This document shows positions 6,637 through 15,258 of a stretch of 64,000 nt of DNA, piece by piece (within the stretch, counting starts at the first letter, position 1; each line of letters starts with the position of its first letter). Below the pieces are notes generated by a model. The model worked only from the letters and a program-made list of their open reading frames with translations, had not been told where the DNA came from and made no database searches. A program made the position numbers and the translations under genes. This stretch comes from Bacillota bacterium (GTDB lineage: Bacteria; Bacillota; Clostridia; Oscillospirales; Acutalibacteraceae). Location of the stretch: contig JAEWDK010000006.1 in assembly GCA_023390175.1 (NCBI GenBank), positions 124,001 through 188,000 of the forward strand, in the 5' to 3' direction.

Positions 6637-7422
6637 ATGATTCGATTAATTGCGTCCGACATGGACGGGAGCTTGCTTGACGACAACAAAAAAATCCCAC
6701 CGGAATTTTTTGAAATTCTGCCGCGCTTAAAGCAGCAGGGCGTTTCTTTTATCGTAGCCAGCGGGCGCTCCTATTGCACACTGAAAAATAATTTTGGCGC
6801 CGCCGCGGAACAAATCGGCTATATCTGCGACAACGGAGCGTTTGTTGTAAACAATGACAATACCGCGATTAGCATCATCCCGCAAAATCTGCTCCGTTCT
6901 TTAATCGGGGCGTGCAGCGAATTGGAAAACATTCAGGTGCTTCTGTGCGGGGTTCATGGCACTTACCACAAAAAATACACGCCGGAGTTTAACTTTGAAA
7001 TCGGCAGCTATTATGTGAACCGCCGGATGGTTGAAGATTTGGCTGCGGTGGAAGACGATATTTTCAAGGTTGCCATCTGCGATATAAACAACCCGGAAAC
7101 ACATACATACCCATTTCTGAAGGAACGCTTCGACAGCGCGCTTTCGCTCCGAGTTTCCGGAAAAATGTGGATGGATGTTACGGACAAAGGAATTAACAAA
7201 GGGGTCGCGCTCGAAAAAATCCAGCAGGATATGGGCGTTATGCCGGAGGAAACCATGGCCTTTGGGGATTTTTATAACGATATTGAGCTTTTAAGCCGGG
7301 CGAACTACAGCTTTGTGATGAAAAACTCCAATGATGATATGCGCCGGTATGGCAACTTTATGGCGGACAGCAACAACAACGCCGGCGTAATTCAGGCAAT
7401 TAAAAAATATGTATTGTCGTGA
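6637..7422 (+). CDS. HAD-superfamily (Cof-type) phosphatase
   Basis: A 261-residue protein. Motif I is DMDGSLLD near residue 8 (nucleophile and acid Asp), motif II is VASGRS, and motif IV is FGDFYNDIELL near the C-terminus. Between them lies a C2 cap of about 100 residues, as in the Cof/YidA group of sugar-phosphate and nucleotide-phosphate hydrolases. Length is normal. GGGAG precedes the ATG. The substrate cannot be told from sequence. It stands alone between a palindrome-bearing promoter region and the flippase-like gene. Confidence 0.88.
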   Translation: MIRLIASDMDGSLLDDNKKIPPEFFEILPRLKQQGVSFIVASGRSYCTLKNNFGAAAEQIGYICDNGAFVVNNDNTAISIIPQNLLRSLIGACSELENIQVLLCGVHGTYHKKYTPEFNFEIGSYYVNRRMVEDLAAVEDDIFKVAICDINNPETHTYPFLKERFDSALSLRVSGKMWMDVTDKGINKGVALEKIQQDMGVMPEETMAFGDFYNDIELLSRANYSFVMKNSNDDMRRYGNFMADSNNNAGVIQAIKKYVLS

Positions 7423-7616
7423 TTTATAAAACGGAAAACAGGTTTAAAATAATCGTTTGAATAAAGCTGTTTCTTCGCACTTGAGCCGCTGGAGTTTCCG
7501 GTGAGGCAACAGGCGCCTGATTGGCCCGGCGATATGTACTTGTATATTTTTCGAAAATAACATAAAATGAGCTTGCACTTTGGCTTCCTGACTACAAAGA
7601 ATATTGGAGATAAAAT

Positions 7617-8663
7617 ATGGGAAATAAGATTAAAAACGGTATCCGGAAAAACCTTTTCGTAATTATTACGCTGGTTCTTTCCATTGGCGTACTGCTCTAC
7701 TGCATGGCTACTACAGATGGCATCACCACCCTTGGCAATCTTATCACAAGGCTTCAGCCCGAGTGGGTTTTCATGGCGGTTGCTGCGGTTGTGGGCTGCT
7801 GGGTGATGGAGGGCTTTGTCCTGCACTTGCTCTGCCTTCACCTGTATCCCGAATGGAGCTTCGGACGTTCTTTCTCCGTTGGCATGATCGGACTGCTTTA
7901 CAGTGCATTGACCCCATTTTCCACGGGCGGGCAGCCCATGCAGATTTATTCCATGCATAAAATGGGGATGGACACGGGCAAGGCCGGCTCTATCATCGCG
8001 GTAAAAACGCTCACCTATCAGGTTGTTATGGTGCTGTATTCGCTTGTTGCCGTCGCCGCAAAGCTTCATTTCTTTCAGACCAGCGTCAGCAATTTTTCAT
8101 TTGTCACCATCATCGGTCTTTTCAGCAATACTGTTTTTATCGTGCTTGTTTTTCTGTTCATGCTCAGTGAGGGCATTACGGACCGGATCGTGACCGCCGT
8201 GATTCAATTTTTGCATAAAATCAAGCTTTGCAGGCACCCAAAGGAACGCTATGAAAAGATTCACAGCCAGCTTCAAATGTTCCACGATGCCTCCAAGCTG
8301 ATGGGAACTGCCACAAAGCTGTATCTTACGGCAATGGGCATTACGGTTTTTCAAATTACGTTAAACAGCCTGGTTCCTTATTTTATATACCGCAGCTTCG
8401 GCTTGCACACAGCGCCGGTAACAACAATGGTTGCGGCGCAGGTATTCGTTGCCATGGTTTCCGCTTTCGTGCCCCTGCCGGGCGCTTCAGGCGGCGCGGA
8501 GGGCAGCTTCTTCCTTTTCTTCGGCATGTTCTTCCAGTCTGCGATTCTCCCGGCAATTCTGCTGTGGAGGTTCATGACATATTATTCCAATATTCTGTTT
8601 GGCGGAATTATGGCCTATATCGGCGGCAGGCGCTACAACAAATCGGACTCCGAAGAAGAATAA
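7617..8663 (+). CDS. Flippase-like integral membrane protein (YbhN / LPG-synthase TM family)
   Basis: A 348-residue protein with about eight membrane helices. Family marks are TPFSTGGQPMQIY near residue 100 and PLPGASGGAEGSFF near 285, the conserved P-x-P-G-x-x-G-x-x-E motif of the lysylphosphatidylglycerol synthase membrane domain. There is no C-terminal aminoacyl-transferase domain, so it is the membrane half only, probably moving or binding a lipid. TTGGAGAT precedes the ATG. Confidence 0.85.
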   Translation: MGNKIKNGIRKNLFVIITLVLSIGVLLYCMATTDGITTLGNLITRLQPEWVFMAVAAVVGCWVMEGFVLHLLCLHLYPEWSFGRSFSVGMIGLLYSALTPFSTGGQPMQIYSMHKMGMDTGKAGSIIAVKTLTYQVVMVLYSLVAVAAKLHFFQTSVSNFSFVTIIGLFSNTVFIVLVFLFMLSEGITDRIVTAVIQFLHKIKLCRHPKERYEKIHSQLQMFHDASKLMGTATKLYLTAMGITVFQITLNSLVPYFIYRSFGLHTAPVTTMVAAQVFVAMVSAFVPLPGASGGAEGSFFLFFGMFFQSAILPAILLWRFMTYYSNILFGGIMAYIGGRRYNKSDSEEE

Positions 8664-8672
8664 AACAAAAGG

Positions 8673-8712
8673 ATCCCCTCGCCCGGAACTGATAAACTCC
8701 GGCCGAGGGGAT
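8673..8712. terminator. Terminator between the flippase-like gene and the feo operon
   Basis: The stem ATCCCCTCG/CGAGGGGAT (8673-8681 with 8704-8712) contains a second inner pairing CCGGA/TCCGG. It lies between convergent genes and can serve both. Confidence 0.75.
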
Positions 8713-8725
8713 TCTCATTTTTCAT

Positions 8726-8890
8726 CTATTTATGGCATTCGCCGCTATGCTGGCAGCCGCTGCAGCCGCAGTCGCAAAGCTCACCCCTGCGGTATTTTTT
8801 AACACGGTAGGCAATGGCGAGCACCACGAGTACAGCAAGAACCAAGCTGATGAGGATCGTCGCAGCATTCTGAATTAAAAACTGTATCAT
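8726..8890 (-). CDS. FeoB-associated Cys-rich membrane protein
   Basis: A 54-residue protein with one N-terminal membrane helix (residues 8-29), a basic stop-transfer segment (YRVKKYRR), then a cytosolic tail with CDCGCSGC and a final C. This is the pattern of the small Cys-rich proteins found after feoB in Clostridia, thought to help ferrous iron transfer. The start is the ATG at 8890 with AAGGAG upstream. It is the last gene of the feo operon. Confidence 0.85.
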   Translation of the reverse strand: MIQFLIQNAATILISLVLAVLVVLAIAYRVKKYRRGELCDCGCSGCQHSGECHK

Positions 8891-8966
8891 GAAAACTCCT
8901 TCTTTCACAGCAATATATGAGTTTGGATTATAATTTATCAACAGGATCAATTTCTCGGAAGACTTT

Positions 8967-11102
8967 TCACCCGATACTGCGTGCCCGCTGCAGGGAAGCA
9001 CCGCGGGCAGCACCCGGGCGGACCAAAAGATAAGCAATCAGAACCAGGAAGGCGACCGCTATCACAGGACCGGCACCGAAACTCTTACCCAGAAACAGGA
9101 CGCTGCCAAGCTGATTGCAGACAAACGCAAGCGAATAACCCACAAGCGTTTGGAATCCGAACGCGATTGCGGCCCATTTGAAAGTTCCCATTTCTCTTCT
9201 GGTAGCGCCGATTGCCGCAAAGCAGGGCGGGCAGAAAAGGTTGAATATCATGAACGAAAGCGCACCGATACCGGTGAACATGGAGGAGATGCCGGTCATA
9301 ACCGCCTGTGTATTGTCCGGGTCGGCAACGCCGTTCAGTATGGCAAGGGTGCTGATTGCATTTTCCTTTGCGGCCAGGGCGCTGATGGTGGCAACCGTCC
9401 CTTTCCAGGTTCCGAAGCCGAGCGGGGCAAAGAACCAGGCGAACGCATGGCCGACGGAAGCCAGCATGCTGCTTTCCACGTCAACCATCTGCATGTTCCA
9501 TCCAAACGAGGAAAGAAACCAAATCAGGCCGCTTGCAATAAAGATAACGGTACCGGCTTTGATAATGAACGCCTTGGAGCGCTCCCACATATGGATAAAA
9601 ACGCCTTTAGCGGCGGGAACATGATAAGCGGGCAGCTCCATTACGAACGGCGCGGCCTCCCCGGCGAAAAGTTTTGTCTTTTTCAGAATGATACCCGACA
9701 CGATAATCACCGCGATTCCAAGCAGGTACATAACCGGCGCCATCCATGGGGAGTTTGGAAAAAAGGTGGAAATTATCATGGCCATAATCACTGTTTTAGC
9801 CGAACAGGGAATGAATGTAGTGAGCATAATGGTCATTTTGCGGTCTTTTTCATTTTCGATTGTCCTGCTGGCCATAATGGCCGGCACGCCGCAGCCGCTT
9901 CCGATTAAGATCGGAATAAAGGATTTGCCGGAAAGGCCGAATTTACGGAAAATACGGTCCATAATAAAGGCAACTCTTGCCATATATCCGGAATCCTCCA
10001 AAATGGAGAGGAAGAAGAACAAAATCAGCATCTGCGGAACAAAGCCGAGCACGGTGCCCACGCCGCCTACAATACCGTTCACAATAAGGCTAATCAGCCA
10101 GTCCGCCGCGTGAATCGAAGCCATCCAGCCGGTCAGGCCGTTGGTAATCCAGTCGGCAAACAGCGTGTCGTTGACGAAATCGGTCGCTATCTGCCCGATT
10201 GTTGTGACCGAAACATAATACACCAAAGTCATAATCACAGCAAAAATCGGCAGCGCCAGCCAGCGGTTGGTGACGATACGGTCAATCCGGTCGGAAGTGC
10301 TCATCCTTTGGGGCTTTTGATAAAGACAGTTCCGAATGACTCCGTCAATATATTCGTACCGCCCGTTCGTAATGATGCTCTCGGAATCATCATCATTTTC
10401 TTCTTCGCATTTTACAGTAATTTCCTCAATCCGGCGGGATATGCCGTCAGGCAGCCTCAACTGTGCAAGAACCTCTTTATCCCGCTCAAACAGCTTCACG
10501 GCGAACCAGTGCGCGTTGTCAACGCTCAGTGAAGGTTTTGCGGCCGCTTCAACCAAAGAAAGGGTTTCCTCCAGCTTGTCGGAAAAGATATGATGCGGTA
10601 CGGCTTTGCTTTTTGCCTGTGCAAGCTGAACAGCCCGCTGTGCAACCTCCCTGGAGCCAATCCCCTTCACGGCGGAGGTTTCCATTACCTCGCAGCCCAG
10701 CGCTGCGGAAAGCTTTTGGGTGTCGATGCGGTCGCCGTTCTTTTTTACAATATCCATCATATTGAGCGCGATAACCACCGGGATATTCACTTCGGTAAGC
10801 TGCGTAGTCAGGTAAAGGTTCCGTTCCAGATTTGAAGCATCAACCAAATTGATGATAACGTCCGGTTTCTCGTTTATCACGAATTTTCTGGTAACAACCT
10901 CTTCCAGTGTGTACGGGGAAAGGGAGTAAATGCCGGGCAGGTCAACGACCGTTACGCCTTTAAAGCCCTTGAGCTTGCCTTCTTTTTTCTCTACGGTAAC
11001 GCCGGGCCAGTTCCCCACGTACTGGGAAGAACCCGTCAGGTCGTTGAACATGGTTGTTTTGCCGCAGTTCGGATTGCCTGCAAGCGCTATTTTGATTGCC
11101 AT
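8967..11102 (-). CDS. feoB: Ferrous iron transporter FeoB
   Basis: A 711-residue membrane GTPase that imports Fe2+. The N-terminal G domain has GNPNCGKTT (G1), the DLPG-containing G3 (VDLPGIYSL) and NMMD (G4). The membrane part has two Gate-type halves, with GCGVPAIMASR and CPPCFAAIG carrying the conserved cysteines. The start is the ATG at 11102 with AGGAGG upstream; a longer frame beginning at 11126 falls inside an operator palindrome. It follows two feoA genes and precedes the Cys-rich protein. The palindrome at 11119-11134 just before it suggests metal-dependent control. Confidence 0.95.
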   Translation of the reverse strand: MAIKIALAGNPNCGKTTMFNDLTGSSQYVGNWPGVTVEKKEGKLKGFKGVTVVDLPGIYSLSPYTLEEVVTRKFVINEKPDVIINLVDASNLERNLYLTTQLTEVNIPVVIALNMMDIVKKNGDRIDTQKLSAALGCEVMETSAVKGIGSREVAQRAVQLAQAKSKAVPHHIFSDKLEETLSLVEAAAKPSLSVDNAHWFAVKLFERDKEVLAQLRLPDGISRRIEEITVKCEEENDDDSESIITNGRYEYIDGVIRNCLYQKPQRMSTSDRIDRIVTNRWLALPIFAVIMTLVYYVSVTTIGQIATDFVNDTLFADWITNGLTGWMASIHAADWLISLIVNGIVGGVGTVLGFVPQMLILFFFLSILEDSGYMARVAFIMDRIFRKFGLSGKSFIPILIGSGCGVPAIMASRTIENEKDRKMTIMLTTFIPCSAKTVIMAMIISTFFPNSPWMAPVMYLLGIAVIIVSGIILKKTKLFAGEAAPFVMELPAYHVPAAKGVFIHMWERSKAFIIKAGTVIFIASGLIWFLSSFGWNMQMVDVESSMLASVGHAFAWFFAPLGFGTWKGTVATISALAAKENAISTLAILNGVADPDNTQAVMTGISSMFTGIGALSFMIFNLFCPPCFAAIGATRREMGTFKWAAIAFGFQTLVGYSLAFVCNQLGSVLFLGKSFGAGPVIAVAFLVLIAYLLVRPGAARGASLQRARSIG

Positions 11103-11118
11103 TGTAATCCTCCTCGTT

Positions 11119-11134
11119 GTTAGCATATGCTAAC
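11119..11134. promoter_or_regulatory. Palindromic operator before feoB
   Basis: A perfect 16-bp palindrome, GTTAGCATATGCTAAC. A close relative (TTAGCATAAGCTAA) lies before the first feoA. TTAGn...nCTAA ends resemble DtxR/MntR-family metal-repressor sites; a DtxR-type gene lies at 62.6 kb. Confidence 0.6.
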
Positions 11135-11178
11135 ATAATTTCATAAAAAAAGCAGAGTCCCTGCGGGAAATCTCTGTT

Positions 11179-11400
11179 TTACTCAACAAGAATGGAACCG
11201 GCATCCCCTTTACGTAGCGACAGCTCATAGCCGCGTACACGAATTTCAACCGGGTCGCCCAGCGGCGCGACCTTGCGTACGAAAATGGAAACGCCTTTGG
11301 TAATGCCCATGTCCATAATTCTGCGCTTCAGCGCACCTTCGCCGTCCAGCTTTCTGACGGTAACCGTTTCACCCGGTTTTATGTCTTTTAATGTTTTCAT
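11179..11400 (-). CDS. feoA: FeoA protein (second copy)
   Basis: A 73-residue SH3-like protein. VTVRKLDGEGALKRRIMDMG and VSIFVRKVAPLGDPVEIRVR are the typical FeoA strands and helix, ending in the beta strand GYELSLR. It acts with FeoB at the cytosolic face. It ends 45 bases before the feoB operator palindrome. Confidence 0.92.
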   Translation of the reverse strand: MKTLKDIKPGETVTVRKLDGEGALKRRIMDMGITKGVSIFVRKVAPLGDPVEIRVRGYELSLRKGDAGSILVE

Positions 11401-11445
11401 TTTTGCACCTCACCTTTAATTTTGGCCGATTTGTCCGGGAGCGGG

Positions 11446-11655
11446 CTAAACCATAATCCGGCTTGCCATACGCCGGTCAATTGCAATGCGGGTGTTTTTT
11501 ACATTTAAAATTACATTGCCCCCCAATTCCGAAACAACTGTGACGAACGCGCCCTCCACAAAGCCAAGGCTTTCCAAAAATCTTCTGGTTTCGTCTTTTC
11601 CGTGGATTTTTTTGATGGAAACCGGACGTCCGGGGTCTGCCATTGTCAGCGGCAT
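11446..11655 (-). CDS. feoA: FeoA-like protein (first copy)
   Basis: A 69-residue FeoA-fold protein (RPVSIKKIHGKDETRRFLES, LGFVEGAFVTVV, then a VILNVKNTRIAIDR strand pair). The start is the ATG at 11655, with AGGAGG 7 bases upstream. It is first in the feo operon, downstream of a strong promoter and a palindromic operator. It diverges clearly from the second FeoA, so the pair is not a recent duplication. Tandem FeoA copies are seen in other Clostridia. Confidence 0.85.
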   Translation of the reverse strand: MPLTMADPGRPVSIKKIHGKDETRRFLESLGFVEGAFVTVVSELGGNVILNVKNTRIAIDRRMASRIMV

Positions 11656-11686
11656 GAAAAAACCTCCTTTCAATATCCTATGTTGA

Positions 11687-11741
11687 TTAGCATAAGCTAA
11701 CTCGTATCTAAGAGTTTACCATTGCTAACCTGATTTGTCAA
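11687..11741 (-). promoter_or_regulatory. feo promoter with overlapping operator
   Basis: The minus strand has -35 TTGACA (11741-11736), a 17-base spacer and -10 TAAACT (11718-11713). A palindrome TTAGCATAAGCTAA (11700-11687) covers the region just after the start, and a half-site GGTTAGC lies in the spacer. The layout fits repression by a metal-bound regulator. Confidence 0.7.
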
Positions 11742-11772
11742 ACATTTTTTATAATGTTATTTTAAACCAAAG

Positions 11773-11808
11773 CAGAGCGCCGCCCCGGCAGGAAGGGACG
11801 GCGCTCTG
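11773..11808 (-). terminator. Hairpin after the P-type ATPase gene
   Basis: Arms CAGAGCGCCG and CGGCGCTCTG form a 10-bp stem, 12 bases past the ATPase stop. The T run is weak. Confidence 0.6.
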
Positions 11809-11819
11809 TATAGGGAGAA

Positions 11820-14399
11820 TTATATCTGCTTGCTTTTGTGCGGCGACGCCGCTTTTTCCAGTTCAACAACCAAAAGCGGAACGAGCGACAGCAATGCGAC
11901 CACCAGCCACTGCCTTCCGGTGAGAATCGCGGTTTTGAAAATGGCGGCGAGCGGGGGAATCACAATAACCGCCGCCTGCAGTGCGGTGCAAAGGATCGCC
12001 GCCAATACCAGCTTTGGGTTTGCGAAAAGTCCCGCTTTAAAAACAGAATGCGGGGAGCGCATGTTAAAGGTGTGTACCACCTGGGAAAGGCTAAGGACTG
12101 CGAAGGCCATGGTGCGGCCAATGAACGGGGACGATGGGTCAACGTCAAAATAAATGCGGCCGATGCTGTAGGCCAAAAGGGCCAGGGAACCAATTAGGCA
12201 GCCCTCAATAATAATATTGTAGCCCATTCCGCCGCCAAAAATGCTTTCATGCGGCTTTACCGGCTTTCGCTCCATAATATCATCGGCAATCGGCTCAACC
12301 CCCAGCGCAAGCGCGGGCAGCGAGTCGGTAACAAGATTTACCCATAAAAGCTGAATTGCCAGCAGCGGTGCGGGCAGCCGCAGCAGGAAGCTGACAAACA
12401 CGGTCAGAATTTCACCGATATTGCAGCTGAGCAGGAAATGCACGGTTTTTTTAATGTTCTCATAAATGCCCCTGCCTTCCCGCACAGCGGCCACAATGGT
12501 GGCAAAGTTATCGTCCGTCAAAATCATGTCAGAAGCCGCCTTGGCCACGTCCGTGCCCGAAATGCCCATTGCACAGCCAATGTCCGCCGCGCGGAGCGCC
12601 GGGGCATCGTTTACGCCGTCGCCCGTCATGGCGACCACTTCACCGTGGGATTGGAACGCACGTACAATGCGCACTTTATGTTCGGGGGAAACACGGGCGA
12701 ATACGGAATAATGATAGATTTCCTTTTCCAAATCCGGCTGGGTGGTCCGGTCCAGCTCCGCGCCGGTAATTACGCCGCTTTCTTCATTTAAGATGCCGAG
12801 CTGTTTTGCAATCGCAGCGGCGGTGGCCGCGTGGTCGCCGGTAATCATCACGGGGCGGATGCCTGCTTTTTTGCAAAGCTCGACGGCGGCCTTCGCCTGC
12901 GGGCGCGGCGGGTCGATCATTCCGATCAGACCGCAGAAGGTCAGGCCAGTTTCAATATTCTGGTCGGCCCGGGGCATAAAGTCGATGTCGCGGAAGGCCA
13001 CGCCCAGCACACGCAGCGCATGGGATGCCATTTCCTCATTCTGCCGGGGTGCTCCGCCGGTGCAGTGCGTGAACAGGATATCCGGCGCGCCTTTTGAAAT
13101 AATGCGGTATTTTCCCCCGCCAAGCTTATGTACGGTGGTCATCATTTTGCGTTCGGAGGTAAACGGAATCTCCATCACGCGCGGGTACTTTGCATCAAGC
13201 TCCGCCTTTTTTGCTGTGGAAGCATTCACAAGCGCCGCCTCGGTGGGGTCGCCGTGCACCACGCTGCCGTTGACGGAACAGTTGCTGCACAGTGCGGCAA
13301 AATTCAGGAGCCGCTGCCCTTCGGCGGAATTCAGCTGAATTTTTCCGCCAGAGTTTCTCAATTCCACAACGGTCATGCGGTTCTGCGTGAGCGTGCCCGT
13401 CTTATCCGAACAGATAACGCTTGCGCTGCCAAGCGTTTCCACCGCCGGCATGCGCCGGACAATGCCGCGCTTTGCCGCCATGCGCCGCACGCCGATGGCC
13501 AGAACAATGGTGACCACGGCGGGCAGTCCTTCCGGAATAGCCGCGACAGCTAAACTGATTGAAATCAGGAACATTTCCAAAGGCGGAATCTGCTGGAACA
13601 ATCCCATGAGAAAGATAATAAAGCAGATAATCAGTGCGCCGATGCCAAGCCATCGCCCGGTTTGAGCCAGCTTGCGCTGAAGCGGTGTCTGTGGCGCGGA
13701 CTGACTGGTGATCATGTGGGCGATTTTTCCGACCTGCGTGTCCATTCCCGTTGCGATTACAATTCCGGCGCCGTGCCCGGCAGTAATCGAGCTTGTGGAA
13801 AACAGCAGGTTGTGGCGGTCACCCAGAGGTGTGCCTGCGGGGCAGGTCATGTCTGCGCGTTTGTCGCCGGGCAGACTTTCACCGGTCAGGGCGCTTTCCT
13901 CCGCCTTAAGATTAACCGCTTCGGTAAGCCGAAGATCGGCGGGGACCAAGTCGCCGGTGCTCAGCACGACCAGGTCGCCGGGTACCAGCTCCGTTGCCTC
14001 AACCACAAATTCCGCGCCGCCGCGGATGACATGCGCCTGCGGGCTTGAAAGCTTTTTCAGCGCCTCAATTGCTTTTTCCGCACGGCTTTCCTGCACAAGG
14101 CCGATTACCGCGTTCAGCACCACAATCACAAGAATAATAATGGAATCAATATAGTCATTGTCATGCTGAAAATAGGATGTTGCAAAGGAAATTCCGGCGG
14201 CGATCAGCAGGATAATTATCATGAAATCGGAAAATTGAGCGAGAAAACGCAAAATCAGGCTTTTCTTCTTTGGCTGTGCCAGTTCGTTGCGGCCGAACTC
14301 CCTTCGCCGCTTTTCAATTTCGTGCGGTGCAAGTCCGTTTTTCATGCTTGTGCCAAGCTTTTTTGCGCACTCTTCTTTTATAAGACTTTGCCACTCCAA
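11820..14399 (-). CDS. Calcium-type P-type ATPase
   Basis: A protein of about 860 residues of the P2 (SERCA/PMCA-like) group. It has an N-terminal cation ATPase domain, the TGES actuator loop, AIPEGLPAVV in helix 4 (Ca2+ site), CSDKTGTLTQ with the phosphorylated Asp near residue 330, TGDGVND in the P domain, and six C-terminal helices. It should export Ca2+ (possibly Mn2+) from the cytosol. No ATG near the N-terminus has a good RBS. A TTG at 14399 lies 9 bases after GGGGGG and is chosen; the frame stays open to 14462. It stands alone as a single-gene unit. Confidence 0.9.
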   Translation of the reverse strand: MEWQSLIKEECAKKLGTSMKNGLAPHEIEKRRREFGRNELAQPKKKSLILRFLAQFSDFMIIILLIAAGISFATSYFQHDNDYIDSIIILVIVVLNAVIGLVQESRAEKAIEALKKLSSPQAHVIRGGAEFVVEATELVPGDLVVLSTGDLVPADLRLTEAVNLKAEESALTGESLPGDKRADMTCPAGTPLGDRHNLLFSTSSITAGHGAGIVIATGMDTQVGKIAHMITSQSAPQTPLQRKLAQTGRWLGIGALIICFIIFLMGLFQQIPPLEMFLISISLAVAAIPEGLPAVVTIVLAIGVRRMAAKRGIVRRMPAVETLGSASVICSDKTGTLTQNRMTVVELRNSGGKIQLNSAEGQRLLNFAALCSNCSVNGSVVHGDPTEAALVNASTAKKAELDAKYPRVMEIPFTSERKMMTTVHKLGGGKYRIISKGAPDILFTHCTGGAPRQNEEMASHALRVLGVAFRDIDFMPRADQNIETGLTFCGLIGMIDPPRPQAKAAVELCKKAGIRPVMITGDHAATAAAIAKQLGILNEESGVITGAELDRTTQPDLEKEIYHYSVFARVSPEHKVRIVRAFQSHGEVVAMTGDGVNDAPALRAADIGCAMGISGTDVAKAASDMILTDDNFATIVAAVREGRGIYENIKKTVHFLLSCNIGEILTVFVSFLLRLPAPLLAIQLLWVNLVTDSLPALALGVEPIADDIMERKPVKPHESIFGGGMGYNIIIEGCLIGSLALLAYSIGRIYFDVDPSSPFIGRTMAFAVLSLSQVVHTFNMRSPHSVFKAGLFANPKLVLAAILCTALQAAVIVIPPLAAIFKTAILTGRQWLVVALLSLVPLLVVELEKAASPHKSKQI

Positions 14400-14766
14400 T
14401 TTTATCAACCCCCCGTTATGTTTAAGTATATTCGCGCTTTCGGAAAAGTATAATAGCATCACTTAACTTATCTGTGTCCAACACGGCTTTTCAAAGCTGA
14501 ACGGGGAAAGGGCAGAATGAATTTGGCGCATAAACTAACTCCTGTGGGCTGCTTTGCGCGTTATTGACCGGATTTGTCCTTTGAAAGCTCGAAAATATTC
14601 GAAAATAAGCACAATATGTACGTGGAATACGCAAACATCCATAATATGTTGCGTAATTATAATTTTCAATTGGAAACACCGCTTGCCATCTTGAAAATCG
14701 TCTCTTTTTGCCTTATTATTATATGTGGCTAGAGTGGTTAATTTTCACATCAAAAGGAGGGAAAAA
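14400..14766. other. Intergenic region between the divergent ATPase and small-protein genes
   Basis: AT-rich control region for both divergent genes. A possible -10 (TATTAT/TATATG) lies near 14717-14725 for the plus-strand gene. No further gene or strong hairpin is seen. Confidence 0.4.
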
Positions 14767-15012
14767 ATGAGGAAGTGCGTTGGGAACATTGAAATGCACG
14801 GTAAACGTATCGATTATTTTGTGTTTGGCAGCCGTAAAGCGGGTTATGGCGTAGAAATCACGGAAACCAGCGTCGAGAAGGCAAATCAGATTGTATCGTC
14901 AGATCTAGTAAATGCGCTGAATTTTGCGCGAAAGCTTCGGCGATGTTCTGTGTTTCCGGCAAATTTAACTGAAATCGCTCAAGATTTCGGTTTTGGAAAT
15001 GATATCGATTGA
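14767..15012 (+). CDS. Small hypothetical protein before rubredoxin
   Basis: An 81-residue soluble protein. AAAGGAGGG sits 6 bases before the ATG at 14767, which is preferred over an in-frame ATG at 14725. The N-terminal half reads as beta strands (IEMHGKRIDYFVFG, then YGVEITET) and the C-terminal half as helices with a Cys near residue 63. It resembles small Clostridial proteins of the DUF6514 type, but I am not certain. Sixty bases separate it from rubredoxin. Confidence 0.6.
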   Translation: MRKCVGNIEMHGKRIDYFVFGSRKAGYGVEITETSVEKANQIVSSDLVNALNFARKLRRCSVFPANLTEIAQDFGFGNDID

Positions 15013-15072
15013 CAAATTGATTGCACTATTTTATACTAGGATAAATAAACTTTTGTAAGGAGAGTGTAATTT

Positions 15073-15231
15073 ATGACAAAATACATTTGCAACGCATGCG
15101 GTTATGTATATGACCCTGAAGTGGGCGACCCGGATAATGGGATTGCACCCGGTACGAAATTTGAGGACCTCCCGGATAGCTGGACTTGCCCTCTTTGCGG
15201 CGTCGGTAAGGACATGTTTTCGGAGGAATAA
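15073..15231 (+). CDS. Rubredoxin
   Basis: A 52-residue protein with the two CxxC knuckles that bind one iron (CNACGYVYDPEVGDP and CPLCGVGKDMF) and the usual PGTKFEDLPDSW between them. It passes electrons to the flavodiiron protein encoded 27 bases downstream, forming an NADH-to-oxygen (or NO) reducing chain in the cytosol. TAAGGAGAG lies 8 bases before the ATG. Confidence 0.97.
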   Translation: MTKYICNACGYVYDPEVGDPDNGIAPGTKFEDLPDSWTCPLCGVGKDMFSEE

Positions 15232-15258
15232 TTATTACAAAGGAAGTTTGTCGTTAAA

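Noticed and set aside
9150..9908. Long plus-strand frames opposite feoB and the Ca2+-ATPase
   Set aside because: They are antisense shadows of GC-rich real genes, without RBS or family motifs.
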